Assembly (NCBI RefSeq): GCF_900100275.1
Contig: NZ_FNET01000013.1
Span: 168,413 to 232,412, forward strand
Direction of reading: 5' to 3'
Length of the DNA: 64,000 bases
Source: Lentzea albidocapillata subsp. violacea
GTDB taxonomy: Bacteria > Actinomycetota > Actinomycetes > Mycobacteriales > Pseudonocardiaceae
The position numbers and the translations under genes are program-made. Positions 48,635-57,698 of the stretch are shown here, in pieces. Position 1 is the first letter of the stretch, and each line of letters opens with the position of its first letter. The notes under the pieces were generated by a model. It had not been told where the DNA came from. It searched no databases and was given only the letters and a program-made list of their open reading frames with translations.

Positions 48635-51618
48635 CTTGTGCAAACATGCCACTTGTGGCGCGCCTTGGTTCCGGAATCCCGTTGGTCGCGCGTGATCGTG
48701 AGTTGGACCGGTTGCGTGCCGCTTTGGCGCAGGCCGGGGAGGGCACCGCGGGCGCGGTGCTGCTCGCCGGTGACGCCGGTGTCGGCAAGACGCGGCTGAT
48801 CGAGGAGCTGGCCGCCGGCGCCGACGACACCATCGTCCTCATGGGACGGTGTCTGGACGTCGGCGAGACCGGTCTGCCGTACCTGCCGTTCGCCGAGGCG
48901 CTGAGCAAGCTGAAGAGTGACGTAGCGCACCGGCCCGCGCTCGCGATGTTGCTGCCGCAGCTGGCGTTGCCGGCCGAACGCGAGCCCGGCACCGAGGGCA
49001 TGATCGCGCCGAGCCTGGTCCCCGGCCGCAGGCCCGAGCAGGACGTGGGACAGCTCCAGCTGTTCGACGCCGTGCTCGGGCTGCTCAGTGATCTCTCCGA
49101 GCGGCAGCGCGTGCTGTTCGTGGTCGAGGACCTGCACTGGGCGGACGCGTCCACCCGGTACCTGCTGTCGTTCCTGTTGTCCCGCCTGCGTTCCCAGCGT
49201 CTGCTGGTCGTCGGCACCTACCGCGCGGACGACCTGCACCGCAGCCATCCGTTGCGCGCCCTGCTGTCCGAGCTGGTCCGGCTGCCCGCCGTCGACCGCC
49301 TGGACCTCACGCCGTTCAACGCCGCCGATGCCCGCAGGTTCGTCGAGGCCCTGTCCGACGACCTGCCGAAGGACGTCCTGCGGCAGGTCGCGGAACGCTC
49401 CGAGGGCAACGCCTTCTTCGCCGAGGAACTCATCGCGGTGGCCACCTGTGACGACGCCAGGTCGTTGCCGTCCGCGCTGGTCGACGTGCTGCTCAGCCGG
49501 GTCGAAAGCCTTGGTCCCGAGGCGCAGCACGTCGTCCGCGTCGCGTCGGTCTGGGGCCGCCGGGTCCGGCACTACCGGCTGCACGAGGTCGCGGGCATGG
49601 CGGACATCGCGTTCGACACGGCGTTGCGCGAACTGATCCAGCACCACCTCCTCGTCGTGAACGAGGACGAGGTCTACGCCTTCCGGCACGCGCTGGTCCG
49701 GGAGGCCGTCTACGGCGACCTGCTGCCCGGCGAACGAGGTCGGCTGCACGCCGCCTATGCCCGGCACCTGGCCCAGAGGCTGGACGAACGCGGTTCGTCG
49801 GCGGCGCTGGCCCATCACGCGTTCGAGAGCCACGATCTGCCGCAGGCGCTGAAGGCCTCGATCCAGGCGGCCAAGGAGGCCGAACGCGCCGGGGCACCCG
49901 CGGAGTCGTTGCGATACCTGGAAAAGGCCCTCAACCTGTGGAACGCCGTCGCCGAGGCGGATCGTCCGTCCGGTGTGGACGAGTCCGTGCTGCTGCGGCG
50001 CGCGTCCTGGGTCGCGGGCACGGCCGGGCAGCCGGAACGCGCGGTCGCGTTCGCCCGCAGTGCCACCAAGGCGATCAGCGCCGAGCAGACGCCGGAGGAG
50101 GCCGCCGAGATCTGGTTGCGGCTCTCGCAGGCGCTGTCGATCCTCGACGGCAACGAGGAAGAGCACTTCCTGGTCCTGGCGAAAGCGCTCCAGCTCGTGC
50201 GGGACCGCGAGCCCAGTCCCACGCGCGCGCGGGTGTTCGCGGGCAAGGCGTCTTCCCTGCGCCAGCAACGCAAGGACGCCGAAGCGCGCGAAGCGGCCGA
50301 GCTGGCGATCGCGGACGGCCGGACGGCGAACGCGCCGGGGGCGATCGCGGACGGCCTCGGCACCCTGGCGATCCTCGACGATCACGCGAACCGGCCGGAG
50401 GAGGCCAAGGCCAGCTTCGAGCGCGCGATCCAGCACGCGCGCGAGGTCGGAGCGTTCAACAACGAACTGAGGGCTTGGTACTACTACGGAATGATGCACT
50501 ACGACCGCGGCGAACTGGCCGAGGCGGCGCGCGTCTACAACCTCGCGGGAGACAGGGCCAAGGAGACCGGCCTGACCTGGAGCATGTTCGGGCTGGAGAT
50601 CCGCATCCTCCAAGTGCTCGTGCACTACTACATCGGCGACTGGGACTACGCGGCGTGGGCCAGCGAACCGCCCGGCATGTCGGTGTCGTCGACGGTACTG
50701 GCGCGGCTGGCGTCGGCGAGCACGCACCTCACGGTCTCGCGCGGCGACCTGGCCGAGTCCGAGCGGATGATCACGAAGCTGCGCAGCGACTGGCACCGCG
50801 ACATCCAGATCGCCCTGATCAACGGTGGTACCGGCGCGGAGCTCGCGTTGTGGCGCGGCCGTCCGGAGCTGGCCGTCGAACGCGTCACGGACGCACTGGA
50901 GTGGGCGCGCAAGCTCGGCGGTCCGTGGATGCTCGCGGGCATCAGGATCGGCGCGATCGGCATCGCGGCGCACGCGGAGATCGCCGCGAAGGCGCGCCGC
51001 AAGCGCGACGCCGAAGCGGAGGCCGACGCCGTCAAAGCAGGCCATGAGCTTGCCGAGTACGTGCGGCTGACCGCGCGGAACGGCAAGCCGCGGGCGGGCA
51101 CCCTCGGTCCGGAGGGACGCGCCTGGCTGGCCCGTTCCAACGCCGAGGAGTCACGGCTGCGCGGCGCGGGTGATCCGGAGCTGTGGCGCGAGGCCGTCGA
51201 GGAGTTCGGCTATGGGGTCGCGTTCGAGCAGGCGCTGTGCCGGTGGCGGCTCGCGGAGGCGTTGCTCGGAGCGGAACGCCGCGACGAGGCCGCCGAGCAG
51301 CTGCGGCTGGCCGACGAGGTGGCGACGCGGCTCAAGGCCGTGCCGCTCGCCACGGCCGTCGCGTCGTGCGCCAAGCGGGCCCGTATCAGCCTCAGGGCCG
51401 ACGAACCGGTGCGCGAGCAGGTCGACCTCTTCACCCCGCGCGAACGCGACGTGCTCGGCCTGGTGGCCGCGGGACGGACGAACCGCGAGGTCGGCGAGGA
51501 GCTCTACATCAGCGAGAAGACCGTTTCCGTGCACCTTTCCCGGATCATGGCCAAGCTGGGAGCCTCGCGGCGCGCGGAGGCCGTGGCCATCGCGTACGAC
51601 CGGGGTCTGCTGGAATAG
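48631..51618 (+). CDS. LAL-type LuxR regulator with AAA ATPase domain
   Basis: About 995 aa from ATG 48631 (TCANMPLVARLGSGIPLVAR); an in-frame ATG lies 5 codons later. The N-terminal AAA_16/STAND ATPase has Walker A Lys53 (LAGDAGVGKTRLIEELAAG) and Walker B VLFVVEDLHWADAS. A long helical repeat region follows, and the LuxR/GerE HTH closes the protein (LFTPRERDVLGLVAAGRTNR, then EVGEELYISEKTVSVHLSRI). LAL regulators activate sugar or secondary-metabolite genes after binding ATP and an inducer. No target cluster is visible; the ABC exporter 119 bp downstream is the nearest candidate. Confidence 0.94.
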   Translation: MTCANMPLVARLGSGIPLVARDRELDRLRAALAQAGEGTAGAVLLAGDAGVGKTRLIEELAAGADDTIVLMGRCLDVGETGLPYLPFAEALSKLKSDVAHRPALAMLLPQLALPAEREPGTEGMIAPSLVPGRRPEQDVGQLQLFDAVLGLLSDLSERQRVLFVVEDLHWADASTRYLLSFLLSRLRSQRLLVVGTYRADDLHRSHPLRALLSELVRLPAVDRLDLTPFNAADARRFVEALSDDLPKDVLRQVAERSEGNAFFAEELIAVATCDDARSLPSALVDVLLSRVESLGPEAQHVVRVASVWGRRVRHYRLHEVAGMADIAFDTALRELIQHHLLVVNEDEVYAFRHALVREAVYGDLLPGERGRLHAAYARHLAQRLDERGSSAALAHHAFESHDLPQALKASIQAAKEAERAGAPAESLRYLEKALNLWNAVAEADRPSGVDESVLLRRASWVAGTAGQPERAVAFARSATKAISAEQTPEEAAEIWLRLSQALSILDGNEEEHFLVLAKALQLVRDREPSPTRARVFAGKASSLRQQRKDAEAREAAELAIADGRTANAPGAIADGLGTLAILDDHANRPEEAKASFERAIQHAREVGAFNNELRAWYYYGMMHYDRGELAEAARVYNLAGDRAKETGLTWSMFGLEIRILQVLVHYYIGDWDYAAWASEPPGMSVSSTVLARLASASTHLTVSRGDLAESERMITKLRSDWHRDIQIALINGGTGAELALWRGRPELAVERVTDALEWARKLGGPWMLAGIRIGAIGIAAHAEIAAKARRKRDAEAEADAVKAGHELAEYVRLTARNGKPRAGTLGPEGRAWLARSNAEESRLRGAGDPELWREAVEEFGYGVAFEQALCRWRLAEALLGAERRDEAAEQLRLADEVATRLKAVPLATAVASCAKRARISLRADEPVREQVDLFTPRERDVLGLVAAGRTNREVGEELYISEKTVSVHLSRIMAKLGASRRAEAVAIAYDRGLLE

Positions 51619-51682
51619 CGCCGGTTGTCATACCTCAGGCTGATGCGCAACGCGTCGCGGAGTTGATGTCCGCGTACTCAGC

Positions 51683-51726
51683 TTCCTCATAGCTTCTTCC
51701 TCATCAAGGAACGCCCCTGTGAGGAA
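51683..51726. promoter_or_regulatory. Repeated TTCCTCAT upstream of the ABC exporter
   Basis: TTCCTCAT occurs at 51683-51690 and 51697-51704 (14 bp apart), with an inverted TGAGGAA at 51720-51726 close to the start codon. Two direct copies and one inverted copy in 44 bp suggest an operator, possibly for a local two-component, SARP or LuxR protein. Confidence 0.4.
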
Positions 51727-51737
51727 AGGCAAGTCAC

Positions 51738-52490
51738 ATGTCTGCACTGGTGTCCGAGGTCGGCACCCGGACCGCCGCGGCGGCCCACAACCTGGTGAAG
51801 GTCTACGGCAAGGGTGACACCGCGGTGCGGGCGCTCGACGGCATCAACGTCGCCTTCCAGGCCGGTCGTTTCACCGCGATCATGGGCCCGTCGGGGTCCG
51901 GCAAGTCCACGCTGATGCACTGCCTCGCGGGACTGGACACGGTGGACAGCGGTGAGATCCACATCGGACAGACCGAGATCACCAAGCTGAACGACAAGGA
52001 CCTGACCAAGCTGCGCCGCGACCGCGTCGGCTTCGTGTTCCAGGCCTTCAACCTGCTGCCGACGCTGACCGCCGAGCAGAACATCCTGCTGGGCCTGGAG
52101 CTCGCCGGCCGCAAGCCCGACCGGGAGTGGTTCGACACGATCGTCAACGTGCTCGGCCTGCGTGACAGGCTCACGCACCGCCCGACCGAGCTGTCCGGTG
52201 GCCAGCAGCAGCGCGTGGCCTGTGCCCGTGCGCTCGTCGCCCGTCCCGAGGTCATCTTCGCCGACGAGCCGACCGGCAACCTGGACTCCCGCAGCGGCGC
52301 CGAGGTCCTCGACTTCCTGCGCATGTCGGTCCGCAAGATGGGCCAGACCGTGATCATGGTGACGCACGACCCGGTGGCCGCGAGCTACGCGGACCGCGTG
52401 GTGCTGCTCGCCGACGGCCGGCTCGCGGGCGAGATCCACCAGCCCACCACCGAGTCCGTCGTCAACGCCCTCACGCACCTGGGGGCGTGA
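51738..52490 (+). CDS. ABC transporter ATP-binding protein (MacB/LolD type)
   Basis: A 250-aa nucleotide-binding subunit. Walker A with Lys56 (GPSGSGKSTLMHCLAGLD), Q-loop FVFQAFNLLPTLTAEQN, signature LSGGQQQRVACARAL, Walker B VIFADEPTGNLD and H-loop VIMVTHDPVAA are all present. The pattern belongs to the LolD/MacB/FtsE-like group that works with FtsX-type permeases, encoded 5 bp downstream. These complexes export peptides or lipids, or act as mechanotransmission pumps, rather than import nutrients. Confidence 0.96.
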   Translation: MSALVSEVGTRTAAAAHNLVKVYGKGDTAVRALDGINVAFQAGRFTAIMGPSGSGKSTLMHCLAGLDTVDSGEIHIGQTEITKLNDKDLTKLRRDRVGFVFQAFNLLPTLTAEQNILLGLELAGRKPDREWFDTIVNVLGLRDRLTHRPTELSGGQQQRVACARALVARPEVIFADEPTGNLDSRSGAEVLDFLRMSVRKMGQTVIMVTHDPVAASYADRVVLLADGRLAGEIHQPTTESVVNALTHLGA

Positions 52491-52495
52491 GGTAG

Positions 52496-55015
52496 ATGCT
52501 GAAGACCATCCTTGCGGGCCTTCGAGCCCGCACGGCGAGGCTGGTGCTGTCCAGCATCGCCATCGCGCTCGGCGTCGCGTTCGTGACGGGCACGCTCGTG
52601 CTCGGCGACGCGGTCGGGGAACAGACGAGGGACAACTTCGCCCGCAGCGCCCGCAACGTCGACGCGGCCGTGCACATGGCGGAGAACAGCGCCGACCGGG
52701 AGAAGGGCATCCCGGCCGACTTCCTGCAGAAGATCCGCAGCACGCCCGGTGTCGAGGGCGCGGACTCGCGTGAGTTCGGCAGCGCCGCGTTGCTCAGCGG
52801 GGAAGGCAAGGCCCGCAGCGCGCTGGTGCAGCCGCTGCCCACGACGGAGAAGCTGCGCGACTTCAACCTCAAGGACGGCAAGTTCCCGGTCAAGGCCGAC
52901 GAGGCCGCGATCGACACCAAGACCGCGCAGGTCGCGAAGCTCAAGGTCGGCGACAAGCTCAAGCTGCTCGACGAGGAGAACGCCGAGCACACGTTCACCA
53001 TCGTCGGCACCTACCAGCAGGGCGCCAGCAGCATCTCGATGTCCGGCAGCGACCACGTCCTGGTCTCGCCGGAGGGCCTGCGCACGGTGATCCCGGAGCA
53101 GCGGATCTACGAGATCGTCGCGGTCGCCAAGTCCGGTGTCTCGCAGCAACAACTGGTCGCCGACATCACCAAGGCCATCGGCCCCGGTTACGACGTGCAG
53201 ACCGGTGAGCAGCTGACCCAGGCCACGCTGGCGCAGGTCGGTGACGCCGCGAGCGAGATCAAGACGTTTCTGCTCGCGTTCGCCGCGATCTCGCTCATCG
53301 TCGCGGGCATGGTCATCTACAACACCTTCACGATCCTCGTCGCCCAGCGCACGAAGGAGCTCGCGCTGCTGCGCTGCGTCGGAGCGAACCGCTCGCAGGT
53401 GTTCCGCAGCGTGCTCGCCGAAGCGCTCTTCATGGGTCTCACGGCGTCCGTGCTCGGCCTCCTCGGCGGACTCGGCGTCTCTGCGGGCCTGCAGGCGTTC
53501 ATCAGCACCGTGGGCGGACCCAGCGGTGGCGAGGACGCCCCGATCCGCCTGCCGATCTCGTGGGTGACCATCGCCGCCGGTTTCGGTGTCGGCGTGGTCG
53601 TGACCGTGCTGTCGGCCGTGCTGCCGGCCCGCCGCGCCACGAAGGTCGCCCCGGTGGCCGCCCTGCGTTCGCAGCCGGACAGCTCCGACGACGTCGCCCG
53701 CACCGGCAAGGTCCGGATCGTCGTCGCGACGCTGATCGCGCTGGTCGGTGGCGTCGCCGTCTACTTCGGACTGCAGCAGGAGAAGGAAGAGCCGGCGATG
53801 TTCATCACCGGTGGCGCCACGATGGTCCTGTTGCTCGCGGTGCTGCTGCTCGGCCCGCTGTACCTGCCGCTGGTGAACCGCCTGTTCGGCAAGGCGCTGC
53901 GCGGTGTCCCGGCGAAGCTGGCCTCGGCCAACGCGGGCCGCAACCCCAAGCGCACGGCCGCGACCACGGCCGCGCTGATGATCGGCGTGACCATCGTCGC
54001 CATGGTGACGGTCGTGGCCGGCAGTGGCCGCGCGACCATGAACGAGCAGGTCGACAAGCGGTTCCCGGCCGACTACGCGGTCAAGTCGAACGTCTACAGC
54101 CAGCCGCTCACGCAGAAGTTCACCGACGACCTCGCGAAGGTGCGCAACGTCGCGCAGGTCGCGCCTGAGCTCAGGGCCTACGGCGAGTCGCCCAAGCTCG
54201 AGTACGCCGACGTCACCGGCTACCCGGCCGACGCGATCGGTTCCCTCGTGCGCCCGGACGTCGCCGCGGGCACGCTGGCCGGGCTCAAGGACGGCGAGCT
54301 CGCCATGCGGGAGAAGGAGGCCAAGGAGGCGGGCCTCACCGTCGGCTCCACCGTCCCGATCAGCGGCAAGGACTTCAAGATCGTCGCCCTGATCAAGGAC
54401 AACAGCTACGGCACCGGCATCATGACGCTCAAGTCCGCCGAGTCCCTGCTCAGGGAGCCCGCGAAGGGCTACCAGAACGTGCTGGTCAAGCTCCTGCCGG
54501 GCACGGACATCACGCAAGCCCGCGCCGATCTGGAGCGGTTCATCGCGACCTCCCCGGTGGCGGTGCTCGACTCCGCGGCCGAGACCAAGGCGGAGCTGAA
54601 CGGGCAGATCGACCAGATCCTGATGTTCATCTGGGCCCTCGTCGGCCTGGCGCTGATCATCGCCCTGTTCGGCATCGCGAACACGCTGACGCTCTCGGTG
54701 CTGGAACGGACCCGCGAGTCCGCCCTGCTCCGGGCGCTCGGCCTGACCAGGGGTCAGCTGCGGCAGATGCTGGTGGTCGAGTCGATCCTGATGGCGCTGA
54801 TCGGCGCGGTCGTGGGTGTGCTGCTCGGCGCCGGGTTCGGGTGGCTGCTGGTCGAGGCGATCTCGAACTCGGAGTTCCGGATCAGCTTCTCCATCCCGTT
54901 CGGTCAGATCGGCATCATGCTCGCCCTGGCCGTGATCGCGGCGGTCATCGCCGCCGCCCTGCCCGCTCGCCGCGCGGCCAGGAACTCCGTGGTCGCGGGC
55001 ATGGCGGAGGGGTAG
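52496..55015 (+). CDS. FtsX-type ABC transporter permease (two FtsX domains)
   Basis: An 839-aa permease. An N-terminal helix (LVLSSIAIALGVAFVTGTLV) leads into a large extracellular MacB-like domain, then three helices with the FtsX core (FTILVAQRTKELALLRCVGA, about residues 255-380), two central helices, a second extracellular domain, and a second FtsX core at the C-terminus (LSVLERTRESALLRALGLTR). This duplicated layout is the actinobacterial macrolide/lipid-exporter type. The substrate is unknown. It is co-transcribed with the ATPase gene. Confidence 0.95.
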   Translation: MLKTILAGLRARTARLVLSSIAIALGVAFVTGTLVLGDAVGEQTRDNFARSARNVDAAVHMAENSADREKGIPADFLQKIRSTPGVEGADSREFGSAALLSGEGKARSALVQPLPTTEKLRDFNLKDGKFPVKADEAAIDTKTAQVAKLKVGDKLKLLDEENAEHTFTIVGTYQQGASSISMSGSDHVLVSPEGLRTVIPEQRIYEIVAVAKSGVSQQQLVADITKAIGPGYDVQTGEQLTQATLAQVGDAASEIKTFLLAFAAISLIVAGMVIYNTFTILVAQRTKELALLRCVGANRSQVFRSVLAEALFMGLTASVLGLLGGLGVSAGLQAFISTVGGPSGGEDAPIRLPISWVTIAAGFGVGVVVTVLSAVLPARRATKVAPVAALRSQPDSSDDVARTGKVRIVVATLIALVGGVAVYFGLQQEKEEPAMFITGGATMVLLLAVLLLGPLYLPLVNRLFGKALRGVPAKLASANAGRNPKRTAATTAALMIGVTIVAMVTVVAGSGRATMNEQVDKRFPADYAVKSNVYSQPLTQKFTDDLAKVRNVAQVAPELRAYGESPKLEYADVTGYPADAIGSLVRPDVAAGTLAGLKDGELAMREKEAKEAGLTVGSTVPISGKDFKIVALIKDNSYGTGIMTLKSAESLLREPAKGYQNVLVKLLPGTDITQARADLERFIATSPVAVLDSAAETKAELNGQIDQILMFIWALVGLALIIALFGIANTLTLSVLERTRESALLRALGLTRGQLRQMLVVESILMALIGAVVGVLLGAGFGWLLVEAISNSEFRISFSIPFGQIGIMLALAVIAAVIAAALPARRAARNSVVAGMAEG

Positions 55016-55020
55016 GACAC

Positions 55021-55060
55021 CCCGCCTGGCCCTGGCTGTCGGGGGCCGCGGCCGGGCGGG
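55021..55060 (+). terminator. Hairpin after the ABC permease
   Basis: CCCGCCTGGCC (55021-55031) pairs with GGCCGGGCGGG (55050-55060) over 11 bp with one G.T wobble, starting 5 bp after the stop. Confidence 0.65.
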
Positions 55061-55235
55061 TTCGGGAGTGCGGAAACAGGGGCCGCACGACCGGGGGATC
55101 GGTGGAGGTCCGGTGCTGTCGGGGCACCGGGCCTCCGCCGCGTTCGGAGGTTCGGCACCTGCCGAACCGGCAGCTCCGGAAAAAATCTTCGGGAGCGCGC
55201 GTCACTTTTGGCCCGCAAGCCCCTCTACCTGGGGT

Positions 55236-55270
55236 GAGGGACGACCGGAGCGAGGGCCCGGTCGTCCCTC
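55236..55270. terminator. Strong hairpin in the ABC permease - sugar operon gap
   Basis: Perfect 13-bp arms GAGGGACGACCGG (55236-55248) and CCGGTCGTCCCTC (55258-55270), then TTCGTCGTT. Apart from the hairpins and the LacI-type site the 440-bp gap (55016-55457) holds no gene I can support. Confidence 0.75.
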
Positions 55271-55402
55271 TTCGTCGTTCCGAGGGCCTCTGGTCGCCTC
55301 ATCCGGGACGTTCGGCGTTTCGGTCCAGGTTTTTGTTGCCTGCCTCCACAAAGTTACGGAACGATGTCGACCGCTTGACACCCGCGCGTCTCCGGTTGAG
55401 TG

Positions 55403-55416
55403 TGAGAGCGCTCTCA
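55403..55416. promoter_or_regulatory. LacI-type operator of the beta-glucoside operon
   Basis: TGAGAGCGCTCTCA is a perfect 14-bp palindrome 42 bp before the binding-protein start. It closely resembles the CebR operator of streptomycetes (TGGGAGCGCTCCCA), which controls cebEFG-bglC in response to cellobiose. TTGACA (55375-55380) lies one promoter-length upstream, so the palindrome would overlap or abut the transcription start. The LacI protein encoded at 62411 is the best local candidate. Confidence 0.8.
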
Positions 55417-55457
55417 TCACAGTTAAGCGCCGCTCACGGCGTCGTCGAGGAGGACGG

Positions 55458-56720
55458 ATGAGCACAAGACTGGTCGGCAGCGTGGCTGCGACCCTCGCGA
55501 TGGTTCTGGTCGCTGGATGCGGCGGGAGTTCCGGGGCCGACGGCAAGATCGAGCTGTCGCTGGGTCTGTTCTCCGACTTCGGTTACGACAAGCTCATCGA
55601 GGAGTACATGGCCTCGCACCCGAACATCAAGATCGAGCAGCGCAAGGTCAAGATGGAGCAGCACAACACGCAGCTCGCGACGCAGCTCGCCGGTGGCCGT
55701 GGTGCCGCGGACATCGTTGCCCTCGAGGAGGGCGTGGTCTCGCAGTTCCGCGCCTCCAAGGACAAGTTCGTGAACCTGGCGGAGTACGGGGCCAAGGACC
55801 TCAAGGATCAGTGGGCCGGGTGGAAGTGGAACCAGGGCACCACCGACGGCGGTGAGTTCGTGCTGGGGCTGGGCACGGACATGGGCAGCCTCGGGCTCTG
55901 CTACCGCGCGGACCTGTTCGCGGCGGCGGGCCTGCCCACCGACCGGACCGAGGTCGCCAAGCTGTGGCCGACCTGGGCCGACTACGTGAAGGTCGCCGAC
56001 CAGTTCACGGCCAAGACGCCGAACGTGAAGTTCGTCGACACCGGCCGCAACGTCTACAAGGCGATCCTCGACCAGACCGAGGAGGGCTACTTCGCGAAGG
56101 ACGACTCGTACATCGCGGAGTCCAACGACAAGGTCAAGGCCGCGTTCGACACGGCGGCGGCGCTCGGCACCAAGCAGCAGACCGGTGCCCTGGAGCCGTT
56201 CAGCCAGGACTGGAACGTCGCGCTGAAGCAGGGTTCGTTCGCCACCACCACGTGCCCGGCCTGGTCGCTCGCGCTGATCAAGGCGGGTGCCGGTGACGCG
56301 GCCGCCGGGAAGTGGGACGTGACGAAGGCGCCCGGCGAAGGCGGCAACTGGGGTGGCTCGTTCCTCGCCATCCCGAAGCAGGGCAAGCACCCCAAGGAGG
56401 CCTACGAGCTGGCCAAGTGGCTCACGGCCCCCGAGCAGCAGAAGCGGATCTTCAAGGAGACCGGCAACCTGCCGAGCCAGCCGAAGGTCTACCAGGACGC
56501 CGAGGTGCTCGCGACCGTCAACGAGTACTTCAACTCCGCTCCGGTGGGTCAGATCTTCGCGTCCTCCGCGGAGTCGCTGAAGCCGACCTACCGCGGCACG
56601 AAGGACTCGAAGGTCGGCCCGGTGTTCGGCACCGCGCTGACCCGCGTGGAGCAGGGCAAGCAGTCCGCGGCTGAGGCGTGGACGCAGGCCCTGAAGGAAG
56701 CGACGGACGCCGCCAAGTGA
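55458..56720 (+). CDS. Sugar ABC transporter substrate-binding lipoprotein (CebE-like)
   Basis: A 420-aa lipoprotein receptor. The signal VAATLAMVLVAGCGGSSG gives lipobox Cys21. The mature part follows the CUT1/MalE-like fold (LSLGLFSDFGYDKLIEEYMA, GRGAADIVALEEGVVSQF, YRADLFAAAGLPTDRTEV, EGGNWGGSFLAIPKQGKHPK). The context (two permeases, GH1 beta-glucosidase, CebR-like operator) suggests cellobiose or other beta-glucosides. ATG 55458 with GGAGGACGG upstream; a longer frame is rejected because it lacks a signal peptide and runs through the operator. No ATPase is encoded here; a shared MsiK-type ATPase elsewhere would be needed. Confidence 0.94.
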   Translation: MSTRLVGSVAATLAMVLVAGCGGSSGADGKIELSLGLFSDFGYDKLIEEYMASHPNIKIEQRKVKMEQHNTQLATQLAGGRGAADIVALEEGVVSQFRASKDKFVNLAEYGAKDLKDQWAGWKWNQGTTDGGEFVLGLGTDMGSLGLCYRADLFAAAGLPTDRTEVAKLWPTWADYVKVADQFTAKTPNVKFVDTGRNVYKAILDQTEEGYFAKDDSYIAESNDKVKAAFDTAAALGTKQQTGALEPFSQDWNVALKQGSFATTTCPAWSLALIKAGAGDAAAGKWDVTKAPGEGGNWGGSFLAIPKQGKHPKEAYELAKWLTAPEQQKRIFKETGNLPSQPKVYQDAEVLATVNEYFNSAPVGQIFASSAESLKPTYRGTKDSKVGPVFGTALTRVEQGKQSAAEAWTQALKEATDAAK

Positions 56721-57694
56721 CGGTGACGCGTCAGGAGACCGAGGCGGCCCCGGCCGTCTCGGTTTCGCCTTCCAAGGAGCCGAAGCGCTTCCGGCTGAGC
56801 AGCTGGGACGCCAGGTACACGCCGTACCTGATCATCGCGCCGTTCTTCCTGGTGTTCGGGATCTTCGGGCTGTACCCGCTGGTGTACACGGCATGGGTGT
56901 CGCTGCACGACTGGCAGCTGATCGACGGCAACCAGGGATTCGTCGGTCTCGCCAACTACGTCGAGCTCTTCGGCGACAGCAAGTTCTGGAACGCGCTGTT
57001 CAACACGCTGAGCCTGTTCGTGCTCTCGACGGTGCCGCAGCTGCTGGCCGCGCTGGGCCTCGCCGCGCTGCTGGACCGGGGTCTGCGCGGGAGCGCGTTC
57101 TGGCGGGCCGGTGTGCTGCTGCCCAACGTCATCTCGGTCGCCGCGGTGGCGCTGGTGTTCGCGCAGTTCTTCGGACGTGACTTCGGCATCGTCAACTTCC
57201 TGCTCGGCTTCGTCGGCATCGACCCGATCGACTGGCGCGCCGAGACGTGGGCCTCGCACCTCGCGGTGTCCACCATGGTCATGTGGCGCTGGACCGGCTA
57301 CAACGCGCTGCTGTACCTGGCGGCGATGCAGTCCGTGCCCAAGGACATGTACGAGTCGGCCACGCTGGACGGTGCCGGTCGCTGGCGCATGTTCTGGTCG
57401 ATCACCGTGCCGTCGATCCGTCCCACGATCCTGTTCACCGTCGTCACCTCGACGATCGGCGGTCTGCAGCTGTTCGCGGAACCGGCGCTGTTCGACCCCG
57501 GGTTCGCCGCCAACAACTCCACCGGCGGCTCCGACCGGCAGTTCCAGACGCTGGTGCTCTACATGTACGAGAAGGGCTTCCGGTTGTTCGACGCCGGCTA
57601 CGCGGCCACCGTCGCGTGGATGTTGTTCGTGGTCGTCCTGGTGGTCGCGGTGGTCAACTTCACGCTGACCCGGCGCATCGCGGGCAAGGGGTGA
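56717..57694 (+). CDS. Sugar ABC transporter permease (CebF-like)
   Basis: A 325-aa inner-membrane permease of the MalF type. The N-terminal 40 residues are polar, then six helices begin with YTPYLIIAPFFLVFGIFGLY. The ATPase-docking loop is the EAA motif YESATLDGAGRWRMFWSITV, followed by PSIRPTILF. The GTG at 56717 overlaps the preceding stop by 4 bp, so production is coupled to the binding protein. Confidence 0.94.
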   Translation: MTVTRQETEAAPAVSVSPSKEPKRFRLSSWDARYTPYLIIAPFFLVFGIFGLYPLVYTAWVSLHDWQLIDGNQGFVGLANYVELFGDSKFWNALFNTLSLFVLSTVPQLLAALGLAALLDRGLRGSAFWRAGVLLPNVISVAAVALVFAQFFGRDFGIVNFLLGFVGIDPIDWRAETWASHLAVSTMVMWRWTGYNALLYLAAMQSVPKDMYESATLDGAGRWRMFWSITVPSIRPTILFTVVTSTIGGLQLFAEPALFDPGFAANNSTGGSDRQFQTLVLYMYEKGFRLFDAGYAATVAWMLFVVVLVVAVVNFTLTRRIAGKG

Positions 57695-57698
57695 TCGC

